In this document: piece after piece, positions 26,782 to 35,440 of the stretch
How the letters are laid out: the number at the start of each line of letters is the position of its first letter
How positions within the stretch are numbered: position 1 is the first letter of the stretch
Source of the DNA: Streptomyces sp. NBC_01232
GTDB lineage: Bacteria; Actinomycetota; Actinomycetes; Streptomycetales; Streptomycetaceae
Assembly (NCBI RefSeq): GCF_035989885.1
Contig: NZ_CP108518.1
Location: 6,067,001-6,131,000 of the forward strand
Direction of reading: 5' to 3'
Length of the DNA stretch: 64,000 nt
Position numbers and translations under genes: made by a program
The notes under the pieces: model-generated
The model's database searches: none
What the model was told of the DNA's origin: nothing
The model's input: only the letters and a program-made list of their open reading frames with translations

Positions 26782-27741
26782 TCAGTGGGGGATGCGCAGC
26801 GACGGGCGGGTGACCAGCTCCTCGCGGAATTCGGCGATCCGGGAATGGACCTGGCGCAGCAGCTGGGTGTCCTCGATGAGGTCCAGGTAGAGGCAGCGGG
26901 CGGCCAGGCCCGGCAGGTCGAAGGCGAAGCACAGCGACATCAGCGGGTTCACGAAGAGCTCGCTGCCCTTGGTGCGGGTGGTGAACTGCACGTCGCCGAA
27001 CGAACCCCGGACGGCCGCGGCGATGGAACCGTTCACGATGCTGGGCCGGTCCGGGGTCTCCGCCTGGGCGTGCGCCACCGCGTCGAGGAAGAGTGCGCCC
27101 TCCCGGGTGGCGCGCGGTACGGAGAACGCGCCGAGGTACGCGCCCTCGCGCTCCAGCGCCGCGATGTTCTCCAGCACCAGTCCGTGGCTGACCCCGTGGT
27201 ACGCGTCCACGCCGAAGCCCACCGACACGACGAGGCGCTGCGGTACGTGGTCCAGTGCGGCCAGCGCCGCGACGCTGGTCATGTCCTCCTCCGGGGTGCC
27301 GAGGCCCGCTTCGTCGCCCCGCATCAGGATGTCCGTGCCACCGTCGACCAGGACGATCGCGTCGATGCGGTGGAGGTCGATCAGCTCGCGGTAGGCGGCG
27401 CGCAGTGGCTGCACCCCGGTCTGGGGGAACGCGTACACGGTGGCGGGGTAGCCGTGCCTCTTCAGCCACTGGGCCAGGGTCCGCTCGGGGAAGTAGGACA
27501 GGTGGGGCGCGGAGTCCGGGGTGATGGCGGCGAGATCGGGGGCCACCCACTCCTCGACGGGCAGTCCAGCGAGCGAGCTGAAGGACAGGTTCGCCAGGTG
27601 GACCTGCTTGCCCTGGTGCATGAGGGACAGGGCGATGGGGAGGCCGGCGTAGATGTCGAAGCCGCCGCCCGCACCGGCTATCAGGATGTTCTCGGCTTCG
27701 GAGAGCCGGTCGAAAAGCGGGTTGGTGTGCAGAGCCGTCAT
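26782..27741 (-). CDS. DUF1152 domain protein
   Basis: 319 residues. The N-terminus has a glycine-rich nucleotide-like loop (ILIAGAGGGFDIYAGLPIAL) and the body contains VLVDGGTDILMRGDE, VVSVGFGVDAYHGVSHG and a FVNPLMSLCFAFDL segment. I recall this as the DUF1152 family found in archaea and actinobacteria; its reaction is unknown. The Gly-rich start and acidic GGTD loop suggest ligand or nucleotide binding, which is inference. ATG 27741 is chosen over upstream in-frame codons because a CACAAT box ends 7 nt before it, implying a leaderless transcript. Confidence 0.75.
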   Translation of the reverse strand: MTALHTNPLFDRLSEAENILIAGAGGGFDIYAGLPIALSLMHQGKQVHLANLSFSSLAGLPVEEWVAPDLAAITPDSAPHLSYFPERTLAQWLKRHGYPATVYAFPQTGVQPLRAAYRELIDLHRIDAIVLVDGGTDILMRGDEAGLGTPEEDMTSVAALAALDHVPQRLVVSVGFGVDAYHGVSHGLVLENIAALEREGAYLGAFSVPRATREGALFLDAVAHAQAETPDRPSIVNGSIAAAVRGSFGDVQFTTRTKGSELFVNPLMSLCFAFDLPGLAARCLYLDLIEDTQLLRQVHSRIAEFREELVTRPSLRIPH

Positions 27742-27748
27742 GGCGATC

Positions 27749-27754
27749 ATTGTG
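27749..27754 (-). promoter_or_regulatory. -10 element CACAAT, leaderless promoter of the DUF1152 gene
   Basis: Read on the minus strand, CACAAT is followed by 7 nt and then ATG 27741. Confidence 0.45.
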
Positions 27755-27860
27755 CGGGGTGCCTGCCCCGGTGCGCCTTCGAATTGTACGGCGGTGCGAC
27801 GGCGGACGGCGCTTGCAGTCGGGACAACGGGGAAACGGGGCAACGGGGAGATGGTCGGCC

Positions 27861-28709
27861 ATGTGGAGCGGTGACGAACTGGATCTGGACGCCTACTTGG
27901 CGCGGATCGGAATACAGGGGAGTGCGGGGGACACGGAGCCGTCCGGGGAACTCCGGCCGGACCTCCGCACGTTGTACGCAGTGCACCGGGCCCACACCGC
28001 CGCCATCACCTTCGAGAGCCTGGACGTCCTGCTCGGCCGTCCCGTCGCGCTGGACCTCAAGTCGATCGAGGACAAGATCGTGCACGGCCGCCGCGGCGGC
28101 TACTGCTACGAGCAGAACTCGCTGCTGGCCGCTGCCCTGGAGCGGATCGGCTTCGAGGTCTCCGGACGCGGTGCCCGCAACCGCACCCGTGGGACCTCCC
28201 TGCCGGCCGTCACCCATGCCGTCCTCGTGGTCACCGTCGAGGGGGAACCGTGGCTGTGCGACGCGGGGTTCGGCTACCAGGGACCTCGCGAGCCGGTACC
28301 GCTCGGACGGCCGGGCACCGAGGTGCGGCAGGGGGAGTGGACGTACCGCGTCCGCGAGGAGGAGGACGGCGTCCTCGTCCTGTGCCTGCTCCGCGGGGGC
28401 GTCTGGCGGGACCTGTACGCCTTCTCCTCGCAGCGCTACCACCCCGTCGACTACGTCGTGCTGAACCACTACAGCTCCAGTCACCCCGCCTCGTCCTTCG
28501 TCGGGCGGATCATCGTCCAGTACCCGGGGGACGGCGTCCGCCGGGCGCTCGTCGGGCGCGAGCTCACCCGCCTGTACTCCGACGGTCGGGCCGATCGGGA
28601 GATCGTCGGCCCGGACGGGCTGCTCGCCGTGCTCGACCGGGAGTTCGGACTTCGGCTGCCCGAGCGGGACGCGGCGGAACTGGTACGGATCCACCGCGCC
28701 GGGGACTGA
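27861..28709 (+). CDS. Arylamine N-acetyltransferase (NAT)
   Basis: 282-residue acetyl-CoA-dependent arylamine/hydrazine N-acetyltransferase. The catalytic triad is C82 (RGGYCYEQN), H119 (THAVLVV) and D134 (LCDAGFG), in the spacing of known NATs. The ITFESLDVLLG segment near the N-terminus is also typical. In actinobacteria NATs may act in xenobiotic acetylation or in chain transfer in some antibiotic pathways; nothing next to this gene suggests the latter. GGGGAG lies 10 nt before ATG 27861. It is divergent from the DUF1152 gene. Confidence 0.92.
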   Translation: MWSGDELDLDAYLARIGIQGSAGDTEPSGELRPDLRTLYAVHRAHTAAITFESLDVLLGRPVALDLKSIEDKIVHGRRGGYCYEQNSLLAAALERIGFEVSGRGARNRTRGTSLPAVTHAVLVVTVEGEPWLCDAGFGYQGPREPVPLGRPGTEVRQGEWTYRVREEEDGVLVLCLLRGGVWRDLYAFSSQRYHPVDYVVLNHYSSSHPASSFVGRIIVQYPGDGVRRALVGRELTRLYSDGRADREIVGPDGLLAVLDREFGLRLPERDAAELVRIHRAGD

Positions 28710-28729
28710 CCGGGGCCCCGCCCGGCCCG

Positions 28730-28735
28730 TACGAT
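28730..28735 (+). promoter_or_regulatory. -10 element TACGAT, leaderless promoter
   Basis: TACGAT is followed by 6 nt and GTG 28742; there is no ribosome-binding site. Confidence 0.5.
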
Positions 28736-28741
28736 GGCGCC

Positions 28742-29347
28742 GTGCTGGTCAAGTGGATTCGCTGCACGGTGACGGACCGACGCGGGTTCGAGCGGGGGCA
28801 GCGAAAATGGGCGGGGCTGCCGGGCGAGCCGGGATTCCGGGGGCAGGGCGGCGGCTGGAGCCGGGGCCGGCAGGGGGTCGCGCATGTCTTTGCGTTCTGG
28901 GAGAGCCGGTCCTTCTACGACTCCTTCATGGCGCGCTCGCACGACCGGCTGGCCGCCTCCCAGAACGGCACCTACACCGATCTGCGGGTCACCCTCTTCG
29001 ACCACCGCTTCGACGTGAAGACCGGCTTCGAGCCGCGCTTCACCGATGCCGACGTGGTACGGGTCGCGCACACGCGCGTCCGGGAGGGCCGGGTCGACCA
29101 CTTCGCCCTCATGCAGGAGAAGGTGTGGAATCCGGCGATGGCCGGCTCGCCCGGGATGGTGCGCGGCCTCTTCGGGGAGGCCCCCGGCCGCGAGTTCCTG
29201 GTGCTGTCGATGTGGCACGCCGCCGCCGAGCACGGCAAGTACCGGCAGGAGCGGGTCGAGCGGCTCTCCCTGCGCGCCCAGATCCAGGCCGATGTCGAGG
29301 CGCTCACCGGGGACGTCGTCGACCTCGAACCCTCCTGGACGGTATGA
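28742..29347 (+). CDS. YdbC-like (DUF4937) protein
   Basis: 201 residues beginning LVKWIRCTVTDRRGFERGQRKWA, then WSRGRQGVAHVFAFWESRSFYDSFMARSHDRLA and EPSWTV at the end. This resembles the YdbC/DUF4937 family, probably a ferredoxin-like dimeric alpha-beta barrel repeat of unknown activity. The FWESRSFYDSFM segment is the kind seen in heme- or stress-associated barrel proteins, but no catalytic residue can be named. GTG 28742 is set by a TACGAT box 6 nt upstream and no ribosome-binding site. Confidence 0.7.
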   Translation: MLVKWIRCTVTDRRGFERGQRKWAGLPGEPGFRGQGGGWSRGRQGVAHVFAFWESRSFYDSFMARSHDRLAASQNGTYTDLRVTLFDHRFDVKTGFEPRFTDADVVRVAHTRVREGRVDHFALMQEKVWNPAMAGSPGMVRGLFGEAPGREFLVLSMWHAAAEHGKYRQERVERLSLRAQIQADVEALTGDVVDLEPSWTV

Positions 29348-29406
29348 CCGTACGATGACCGCCGCGCCGTCGGCGTGCCCGGTCCGTGGGCCGCCCGATG
29401 GCCGAA

Positions 29407-29412
29407 TAGGGT
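29407..29412 (+). promoter_or_regulatory. -10 element TAGGGT, leaderless promoter
   Basis: TAGGGT is followed by 6 nt and ATG 29419. Confidence 0.5.
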
Positions 29413-29418
29413 CGAGGG

Positions 29419-30078
29419 ATGGTTCGACCACGGCGCATCGTCCTTGTCCGGCACGGGGAATCGGAGGGGAACGCCGACGACACGGTGTATGAGCGGGAGC
29501 CCGACCACGCCCTGCGCCTGACCCGGAACGGGCGCGAGCAGGCGTCGGCGGCCGGCGAGCGGCTGCGCGAGCTCTTCGGCGAAGAGACGATCAGCGCCTA
29601 CGTGTCCCCCTACCGCCGCACACTGCAGACCTTCCGCGAGCTCCGGCTGGACCCGACACGGGTGCGGATGCGCGAGGAGCCGCGCCTGCGCGAGCAGGAC
29701 TGGGGGAACTGGCAGGACCGGGAGGACGTACGGATGCAGAAGGCGTACCGGGACGCGTACGGACACTTCTTCTACCGGTTCGCGCAGGGCGAGTCCGGGG
29801 CCGACGTGTACGACCGGGTCGGCTCCTTTCTGGAAAGCCTCTACCGCAGCTTCGAGGCCCCCGATCATCCCGAGAACGTGCTGCTGGTGACCCACGGGCT
29901 GACCATGCGGCTGTTCTGCATGCGCTGGTTCCACTGGTCCGTGGCCGAATTCGAGTCCCTGTCCAATCCGGGCAACGGCGAATTCCGGGTCCTTCTGCTC
30001 GGTCCGGACGGCCGGTACCGGATGGACCGCCCGTTTGAGCGGTGGACCACACCCGAGCCTTATGACCTGGACGGCTAG
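29419..30078 (+). CDS. Histidine phosphatase family protein
   Basis: 219-residue member of the phosphoglycerate mutase-like branch. The phospho-histidine motif is R11-H12-G13-E14 (LVRHGESEGNADD), with SPYRRTLQT and the second-histidine segment VTHGLTMR. REQDWGNWQDRE supplies an additional active-site acidic region. Substrate is unknown; members range from phosphoglycerate mutases to small-molecule phosphatases. The start is marked by TAGGGT 6 nt upstream. Its TAG stop doubles as the start of the next gene's -10 box. Confidence 0.9.
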   Translation: MVRPRRIVLVRHGESEGNADDTVYEREPDHALRLTRNGREQASAAGERLRELFGEETISAYVSPYRRTLQTFRELRLDPTRVRMREEPRLREQDWGNWQDREDVRMQKAYRDAYGHFFYRFAQGESGADVYDRVGSFLESLYRSFEAPDHPENVLLVTHGLTMRLFCMRWFHWSVAEFESLSNPGNGEFRVLLLGPDGRYRMDRPFERWTTPEPYDLDG

Positions 30079-30081
30079 AGT
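30076..30081 (+). promoter_or_regulatory. -10 element TAGAGT overlapping the preceding stop codon
   Basis: The TAG stop of the phosphatase gene (30076-30078) forms the first three bases of TAGAGT. The box is followed by 8 nt and ATG 30090. Confidence 0.4.
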
Positions 30082-30089
30082 TGCCCGCG

Positions 30090-31007
30090 ATGACGCCTGA
30101 CTCCACTCCCGAACTGCGCTACGCGCGCGCCATGTCCAGCCTGCGAGGGCTGGCGCTGGGTGACGCCCTGGGCTCCCAGTACTTCGTCCCCGTCAACTAT
30201 CCGCTGCTCAAGCGGCGCGAGCTGCCCACCGGCTCCGGCACGTGGCAGTGGACCGACGACACCGAGATGGCCTGCTCGGTGGTGGCCGTGCTGGCCGAGC
30301 ACGGGCGCATCGACCAGGACGCGCTCGCGCGTTCCTTCGCCCACCACCACGACTTCGACCGTGGTTACGGTCCCGCGGTGAACCGGATGCTGAGACTGGT
30401 GCGGGAGGGGCAGGACTGGCGGACGCTGGCCGCCGAACTGTTCAACGGACAGGGCTCGTGGGGCAACGGCGCCGCCATGCGGATCGCCCCGCTCGGCGCC
30501 TGGTACGCAGACGACCCGGAGCAGGCCACGCACCAGGCCGAGATCTCCGCCTACACCACCCACCAGCACCGCGAGGCCGTGTGCGGGGCGATGGCCGTCG
30601 CCGCGGCTGCCGCGCTGGCCGCGAGCACGGACGGCCCTGTGAAGGCCTCCGACCTGCTGGACGGGGTGATCGCGCTGGTGCCGCGCAGCGCGGTGGGCGC
30701 CGGGCTGCGAAGGGCCCGGGACATGCTGGACTACGGCGACGCGACCACGGTCGCGGCGGTGCTGGGCTGCGGGCGGCGTACGAGCGCGCACGACACCGTG
30801 CCGTTCGCGCTGTGGTCGGCGGCGCGGGCGCTGGACGACTACGAGCGGGCGTTCTGGACCACCGCGCAGGTGGGCGGGGACGTCGACACGACCTGCGCGA
30901 TCGTCGGCGGAGTACTGGGCGCGCGCGGGGACGCCGTGCTGCCGGCCGCGTGGCTGGCGCGTACGGAAGCCCTGCCGGCCTGGCTGCCGGAGGTTGCCGC
31001 GGGCTGA
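30090..31007 (+). CDS. ADP-ribosylglycohydrolase family protein
   Basis: 305-residue DraG/ARH-fold hydrolase that removes ADP-ribose from proteins or small molecules using a di-magnesium centre. The metal motifs are clear: GLALGDALGSQY, WTDDTEMACS, GSWGNGAAMRIAPLG and VGGDVDTTCAIVGG. No ADP-ribosyltransferase lies nearby, so the target is unknown. It follows the phosphatase gene after 11 nt and may be co-transcribed as well as separately started from the TAGAGT box. ATG 30090 is chosen on that basis. Confidence 0.93.
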   Translation: MTPDSTPELRYARAMSSLRGLALGDALGSQYFVPVNYPLLKRRELPTGSGTWQWTDDTEMACSVVAVLAEHGRIDQDALARSFAHHHDFDRGYGPAVNRMLRLVREGQDWRTLAAELFNGQGSWGNGAAMRIAPLGAWYADDPEQATHQAEISAYTTHQHREAVCGAMAVAAAAALAASTDGPVKASDLLDGVIALVPRSAVGAGLRRARDMLDYGDATTVAAVLGCGRRTSAHDTVPFALWSAARALDDYERAFWTTAQVGGDVDTTCAIVGGVLGARGDAVLPAAWLARTEALPAWLPEVAAG

Positions 31008-31173
31008 GGCCCGTGGAGCCGACGGGACCCGTGGACCCTCCGCGTCCGGGTGCCCGGGGTGTTCGGCGCCCCAGCGGCGCCCCAGCGGCCCCCGGCGGCG
31101 CTCGGCGCGTTCGGCGTGGTGAAATCTGCCCTTCCGATTGTCACGGTCCTGCCACAGCACTCTTTTGATCCTG

Positions 31174-31202
31174 TTCAAAACTGCATCGCACCGGCCTACC
31201 CT
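31174..31202 (+). promoter_or_regulatory. Promoter of the DUF4173 membrane protein gene
   Basis: TTCAAA (31174-31179) and TACCCT (31197-31202) are 17 nt apart, giving a leader of about 50 nt that ends in a GGGGAGGG ribosome-binding site before ATG 31258. No terminator for the upstream gene is obvious in 31008-31173. Confidence 0.55.
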
Positions 31203-31257
31203 GTCCGCACCGCCGCCCCACCCTGAACTCCGGGCGGCCGACAGGGGAGGGAAACCG

Positions 31258-32961
31258 ATGTCGGAGAACACCGGAGGGGCCGATGAGGCCCAGTCCAAGG
31301 ACGCGGTCAACACAGAGGCCACGTCCGCGCATTCGCCCGCGCATTCGCCCGCGGATTCGACCGTGAGGCCGGCCTCGCCCGGGGGCAGACACACCGGTGC
31401 GGCCGGCCCACCGCCGCCGGCGCCCGCCGGTGCATGGGCCGGGAACCCCTGGCAGGTGCCCCAGAGCTCCGCCTCGCCCTCCTGGGCCACGCTGGTGCGC
31501 CCCGCCGACCCCGCGCCCATCCGGACCGCGACCCTCGTCGCCGTCCTCGCCTCGGGCCTGGCCACCGCGCTGCTGCTCGGCGACGGCATGGGCCCCGGCC
31601 TGCTGGTTGCCGTGGTGCCCGCCGTCGTCGCCGCGTACGTCGCCGCCCGCACGGCCGGCCGCGCCGCCCGCCCCTGGACCCTGGCCTGGGTGATCGGCTG
31701 CCTCGCGCTCCTCGTCGTACCCGCCCTGCGCGACTCCGCGTGGCCGGCCACGCTGGCGATCCTGTCCGCCGTCCTGCTCGGCGCGCTGGCCCTGCACGGC
31801 AGCCGTACCTGGCCCGGCGTCCTGCTCAGCCCGCTCGGCTTCCTCGACGCCGGTGTGTCCGGGACGGCCTGGCTCCTGACCGGGCTGCGCTCGCGTGGTG
31901 GGGGCAGCAAGGACCGCTGGCTGCCCATCGCCAAGGCGACCGGTGTGGCCGTCGCCCTGCTGCTGCTCTTCGGCGCGCTGTTCGCCTCCGCCGACGCGGC
32001 CTTCGCCGATCTGCTGGGCGACCTGCTGCCCGACGTGTCGGTCGAGGACGGACCCATCCGGTTCATGCTCTTCGTCCTCGGCGTGGTCCTCGCGCTCGCC
32101 GCCGCCCGCACCGCCGCCGCCCCGCTGCGCTGGGACCGGATCGAGGTGGCCCCGGGCAAGCCGCGGTCCCGTCTCGAATGGGCCCTTCCGCTCATCGTGC
32201 TGATCGTGCTGTTCGCCGGCTTCAACGCCGTCCAGCTGGCGGTCCTGTTCGGTGGCTACGACAAGGTTCTGGAGAGCACCGGCCTGACCTATGCCGAGTA
32301 CGCCCGCCAGGGCTTCTGGCAGCTCCTGTGGGCCACCCTGCTCACCCTCGCAGTGATCGCACTGGCTCTGCGCTGGGCTCCGCGAGCCGGGGCGGGCGAC
32401 CGCCGCCTGGTGCGCGTCGTGCTCGGGGTGCTCTGCGCGATGACGCTGGTCGTCGTCGCCGCCGCGCTGCGCCGCATGGACCTCTACGTGGATGCGTACG
32501 GGCTGACCAGGCTGCGCGTCTCCGTGGCCGCGATGGAGCTGTGGCTCGGGCTGGTCATCGTACTGATCATGGCGGCCGGACTGTTCGGTGGACGCTGGCT
32601 GGCGCGCGCGGTCGCGGGCAGTGCGGCCGCCGCCGTCCTGGTCTTCGGCCTGATGTCCCCCGACGGGATGGTCGCCGAGCGGAACGTGGCCCGCTTCGCG
32701 GCCGACCAGAAGATCGATCTGGCCTACTTCCAGTCGCTCTCGGCGGACGCCGTACCCGCTCTGGACCGCTTGCCCGAGCCGCAGCGGTCCTGCGCCCTGC
32801 GCGGGATCAACGACGAGATGGCCCGGGCCGGAGACGTCCCCTGGTACGCCATGAGCATGGGCGAGTACCGGGCCCGGCAGATCCTTCGCGAGCGTCCGGT
32901 CACCGCCTCCTACGAGGTCTGCTCGCGCATGGGCTCTTTCGGCAGCCGCGTCGAGTACTAG
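31258..32961 (+). CDS. DUF4173/DUF4153 multi-pass membrane protein
   Basis: 567 residues. The first 75 are acidic and then Pro/Ala-rich, probably cytoplasmic and disordered. About ten to twelve hydrophobic segments follow, including the region with FADLLGDLLPDVSVEDGPIRF and GFNAVQLAVLFGGYDKVLESTGLTYAEYARQGFWQLL. The latter YAEYARQGFWQL signature is what I associate with DUF4173. A short extracytoplasmic or cytoplasmic tail ends MGSFGSRVEY. Function is unknown. It is a single gene with its own promoter and an excellent ribosome-binding site (GGGGAGGGAAACCG). Confidence 0.82.
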   Translation: MSENTGGADEAQSKDAVNTEATSAHSPAHSPADSTVRPASPGGRHTGAAGPPPPAPAGAWAGNPWQVPQSSASPSWATLVRPADPAPIRTATLVAVLASGLATALLLGDGMGPGLLVAVVPAVVAAYVAARTAGRAARPWTLAWVIGCLALLVVPALRDSAWPATLAILSAVLLGALALHGSRTWPGVLLSPLGFLDAGVSGTAWLLTGLRSRGGGSKDRWLPIAKATGVAVALLLLFGALFASADAAFADLLGDLLPDVSVEDGPIRFMLFVLGVVLALAAARTAAAPLRWDRIEVAPGKPRSRLEWALPLIVLIVLFAGFNAVQLAVLFGGYDKVLESTGLTYAEYARQGFWQLLWATLLTLAVIALALRWAPRAGAGDRRLVRVVLGVLCAMTLVVVAAALRRMDLYVDAYGLTRLRVSVAAMELWLGLVIVLIMAAGLFGGRWLARAVAGSAAAAVLVFGLMSPDGMVAERNVARFAADQKIDLAYFQSLSADAVPALDRLPEPQRSCALRGINDEMARAGDVPWYAMSMGEYRARQILRERPVTASYEVCSRMGSFGSRVEY

Positions 32962-32970
32962 ACCGTCATG

Positions 32971-33018
32971 CGTACGGGGCCGGGCGCGGGCAGCGTTGCC
33001 CGCGCCCGGCCCCGTACG
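32971..33018. terminator. Bidirectional hairpin terminator, 22-bp perfect stem
   Basis: 32971-32992 is perfectly complementary to 32997-33018 with a GCGT loop, between the convergent DUF4173 and MFS genes. Confidence 0.9.
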
Positions 33019-33029
33019 GCGCGGTGCGG

Positions 33030-34583
33030 TCAGGCGGCCGGACCGGCCTTCGCGGCGGCGCCCGCCAGGGCCTCCAGGTCGCTCTTGCGCACCCGGATCA
33101 CCAGCAGGGCGGTGGCCAGGGCGAGGCCCGCCATGGCGACGGCCGCGTAGAACGCGGTGGAGATGCCGTGGGTGAGGACCAGGTCCCCCCAGGGGTCGGG
33201 CAGTAGCCCGGTCTCCTGGAAGGCGGCGATCTCCTCCGGGTCCGCCTGCGCCATGAAGGCCGGGACCTGCCTCGTGGCCTCGTCGCGGCCGGCCGTGCCG
33301 AAGACGGTGACCAGGATGGACAGCCCGAGCGAGCCGCCGACCTGCTGGCTGGCGTTGAGCAGACCGGAGGCCGCGCCCGCCTCCTTCGGGGCCACGCCGG
33401 AGACGGCGGTGAGGGTGAGGGTCACGAAGTTGAGTCCCATGCCGAAGCCGAACAGCAGCATCGGCCCGAGCACTCCGGAGACGTAGGAGCTGTCGGTCCG
33501 GATGAAGGTGAGCCAGGCCAGCCCCGTGCCGGTGAGCGCGGACCCGGCGACCATGAAGGGCTTGGGGCCGAAACGCGGCAGGAACCGCTGCGAGAGACCG
33601 GCGGCGGTGACGATCGCGACCGTCACGGGCAGGAAGCCGAGTCCGGACTGGATGGGGGAGAAGCCCAGTACGTTCTGCACGAACTGGACGATGAAGAAGA
33701 ACATGCCGAACATCGCCGCGGCGAGGCCGAGCATGATCACGTAGGTGCCGGTGCGGTTGCGGTCGGCGAACATGCGCAGCGGGATGATCGGCTCGCGGGC
33801 CTGCGACTCGATGACCACGAAGAGCGCGAGCAGCACCAGGGCCGCGGTGAACGAGCCGAGGGTGAGCGCGTCGCGCCAGCCCTCCTCCGAGGCGCGGATG
33901 AACCCGTACACGAGCGAGGCCATCCCGCCGGTGGAGGTGAGGGCTCCGGCGATGTCGAAGCGGCCGGGGTGGCGCTCGGACTCGGTGATGTAGAGCGGGG
34001 TCAGGACCGCGATCAGCACGCCGATCGGCACGTTCACGAAGAGGACCCAGCGCCAGTCGAGCCACTCGGTCAGCATGCCGCCGGTCAGCAGGCCGATCGC
34101 GCCGCCGCCCGCCGATACGGCGGCGAACACCCCGAACGCCCGGTTCCGCTCAGGGCCTTCGGGGAAGGTCGTGGTGATCAGGGCGAGCGAGGTGGGCGAG
34201 GCGATGGCGCCGCCGACCCCCTGCAGGGCGCGGGCCGCGAGCAGCTGCCAGGGCTCCTGGGCGAAGCCGCCGAGGAGCGAGGCCAGGGTGAAGAGCAGGA
34301 TGCCGGCGAGGAACACCCGGCGCCGGCCCAGGATGTCGCCCGCCCGGCCGCCGAGCAGCAGCAGGCCACCGAAGGTGAGGGTGTAGGCGCTGAGCACCCA
34401 CGAGAGGTCGGTGGTGGTGAAGTCGAGCGCGGTCTGGATGTGCGGGAGCGCGATGTTCACGATCGTCGCGTCGAGGACGACCATGAGCTGGCATGCGGCG
34501 ATCACTGCGAGCGCCACGCCGGGGCGCCCCTCCCGGCGTGCCGCGCCCGGTATCCGGGGTGCGGCGAGTTGAGAGCTTGTCAC
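33030..34583 (-). CDS. MFS drug exporter, DHA2 (14-TMS EmrB/QacA-like) family
   Basis: 517-residue proton-coupled exporter. TMS1 carries the DHA2 motif LDATIVNIALPHIQ, followed by motif A-like GRAGDILGRRRVF and the motif C-like GGAIGLLTGGMLTEWLDWRWVLFVNVPIG. The pattern fits 14 transmembrane segments. Drug or metabolite specificity is not predictable. GTG 34583 is preferred, with GGGGGG 7-8 nt upstream; an extra 14 residues upstream lack conservation. It is divergent from a TetR-family gene, with two matching palindromes in the 139-nt gap, so repression by that regulator is likely. Confidence 0.9.
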   Translation of the reverse strand: MTSSQLAAPRIPGAARREGRPGVALAVIAACQLMVVLDATIVNIALPHIQTALDFTTTDLSWVLSAYTLTFGGLLLLGGRAGDILGRRRVFLAGILLFTLASLLGGFAQEPWQLLAARALQGVGGAIASPTSLALITTTFPEGPERNRAFGVFAAVSAGGGAIGLLTGGMLTEWLDWRWVLFVNVPIGVLIAVLTPLYITESERHPGRFDIAGALTSTGGMASLVYGFIRASEEGWRDALTLGSFTAALVLLALFVVIESQAREPIIPLRMFADRNRTGTYVIMLGLAAAMFGMFFFIVQFVQNVLGFSPIQSGLGFLPVTVAIVTAAGLSQRFLPRFGPKPFMVAGSALTGTGLAWLTFIRTDSSYVSGVLGPMLLFGFGMGLNFVTLTLTAVSGVAPKEAGAASGLLNASQQVGGSLGLSILVTVFGTAGRDEATRQVPAFMAQADPEEIAAFQETGLLPDPWGDLVLTHGISTAFYAAVAMAGLALATALLVIRVRKSDLEALAGAAAKAGPAA

Positions 34584-34606
34584 TGAGGATCCCCCCAAAG
34601 TGAAAT

Positions 34607-34626
34607 AGTGAACGCATCCGTTCACT
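34607..34626. promoter_or_regulatory. TetR-type operator 1
   Basis: Inverted repeat AGTGAACG-N4-CGTTCACT. It lies just upstream of the exporter start, downstream of its putative -10. Confidence 0.8.
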
Positions 34627-34633
34627 GCGGTCC

Positions 34634-34663
34634 ACGGTAGGAGCCGCGCCTTAGTGAACGCAA
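34634..34663 (-). promoter_or_regulatory. Promoter of the MFS exporter gene
   Basis: On the minus strand, TTGCGT (34663-34658) and TACCGT (34639-34634) are 18 nt apart. The -35 lies within operator 2 and the start region runs into operator 1, a layout suited to repression. Confidence 0.55.
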
Positions 34664-34674
34664 GCGTTCACTAA
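34651..34674. promoter_or_regulatory. TetR-type operator 2
   Basis: Perfect palindrome with 11-bp arms TTAGTGAACGC and GCGTTCACTAA separated by AA. It contains the same AGTGAACG/CGTTCACT core as operator 1. Confidence 0.85.
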
Positions 34675-34722
34675 GGCTGAAAATGCGTGCGTCGAACGCA
34701 CAAGCCGGTCGGAGGTGGGGGG

Positions 34723-35325
34723 ATGGTGGGTTCGCGCTGGTCGGCGGCGTCACCGGGGCGCAGGCGGGGCCCGGAACTCGAACGGGCGATTCTCGACGCC
34801 GCGTTGGAGCAGCTGAGCACGGTCGGCTGGAACGCGCTCACCATGGAGGGCGTCGCAGTCGGCGCGCACACCGGCAAGGCCGCGCTCTACCGCCGCTGGC
34901 CGTCGAAGGCGGACCTGGTGGCCGATGCGCTGCGGACCGGTCTGCCGCGGATCGGTGACATTCCCGACTGCGGATCGATCCGCGAGGACCTCCGCCTGCT
35001 GTGCGTGCGGATGCGGGACGTCATGCATTCGCGCGCCGGGCAGGCCCTCCGGTCGGTACTTCACGAATGCGATCACATGCATGCCGATCGCTTCCGTGGA
35101 GCGATCTGGTCCGGTGTGCACGAGCCTGCCCAGCATCTGATCAGGGAGCTTGTGGGGCGCGGAATCGACCGGGGCGACGTGCGGGCGGACGCGACTGGTC
35201 CGTTTGTCGTGGATGTCATTCCGGCCATGCTGATGTACCGCGCCAAGGTATGCGGAAGCGAATGGGGAGATGCGGAGATCGCGGCATTGATCGACGAGGT
35301 GATGGTGCCGCTGCTCAGGGTGTGA
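34723..35325 (+). CDS. TetR/AcrR family transcriptional regulator
   Basis: 200 residues. The N-terminal helix-turn-helix spans roughly residues 20-65: [19 protein letters not shown] followed by [21 protein letters not shown], the classic TetR recognition region. The C-terminal ligand domain is helical and unclassifiable. ATG 34723 has GGAGGT 6 nt upstream. It is divergent from the MFS exporter and very probably represses it, and itself, through the two AGTGAACG palindromes. The inducer is likely an exported compound. Confidence 0.92.
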   Translation: MVGSRWSAASPGRRRGPELERAILDAALEQLSTVGWNALTMEGVAVGAHTGKAALYRRWPSKADLVADALRTGLPRIGDIPDCGSIREDLRLLCVRMRDVMHSRAGQALRSVLHECDHMHADRFRGAIWSGVHEPAQHLIRELVGRGIDRGDVRADATGPFVVDVIPAMLMYRAKVCGSEWGDAEIAALIDEVMVPLLRV

Positions 35326-35424
35326 GACGCGGCGGGGCCGCCGCGGGGCGCGTGAAGCGGCATTCGCGTCCGATCGCGGGCGGGTCGGACCCGGGCGGGG
35401 GTGTGCAGTCGGCTCGGGGCGGCG

Positions 35425-35430
35425 TAACCT
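35425..35430 (+). promoter_or_regulatory. -10 element TAACCT upstream of rnhB
   Basis: TAACCT is followed by 10 nt and ATG 35441, leaving at most a very short leader. Confidence 0.4.
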
Positions 35431-35440
35431 TGCTGGCGCC

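Noticed and set aside
31141..34065. 974-codon open frame on the minus strand
   Set aside because: It crosses the DUF4173 gene antisense, reads through the 22-bp terminator and continues out of frame into the MFS gene; no domain is recognisable.
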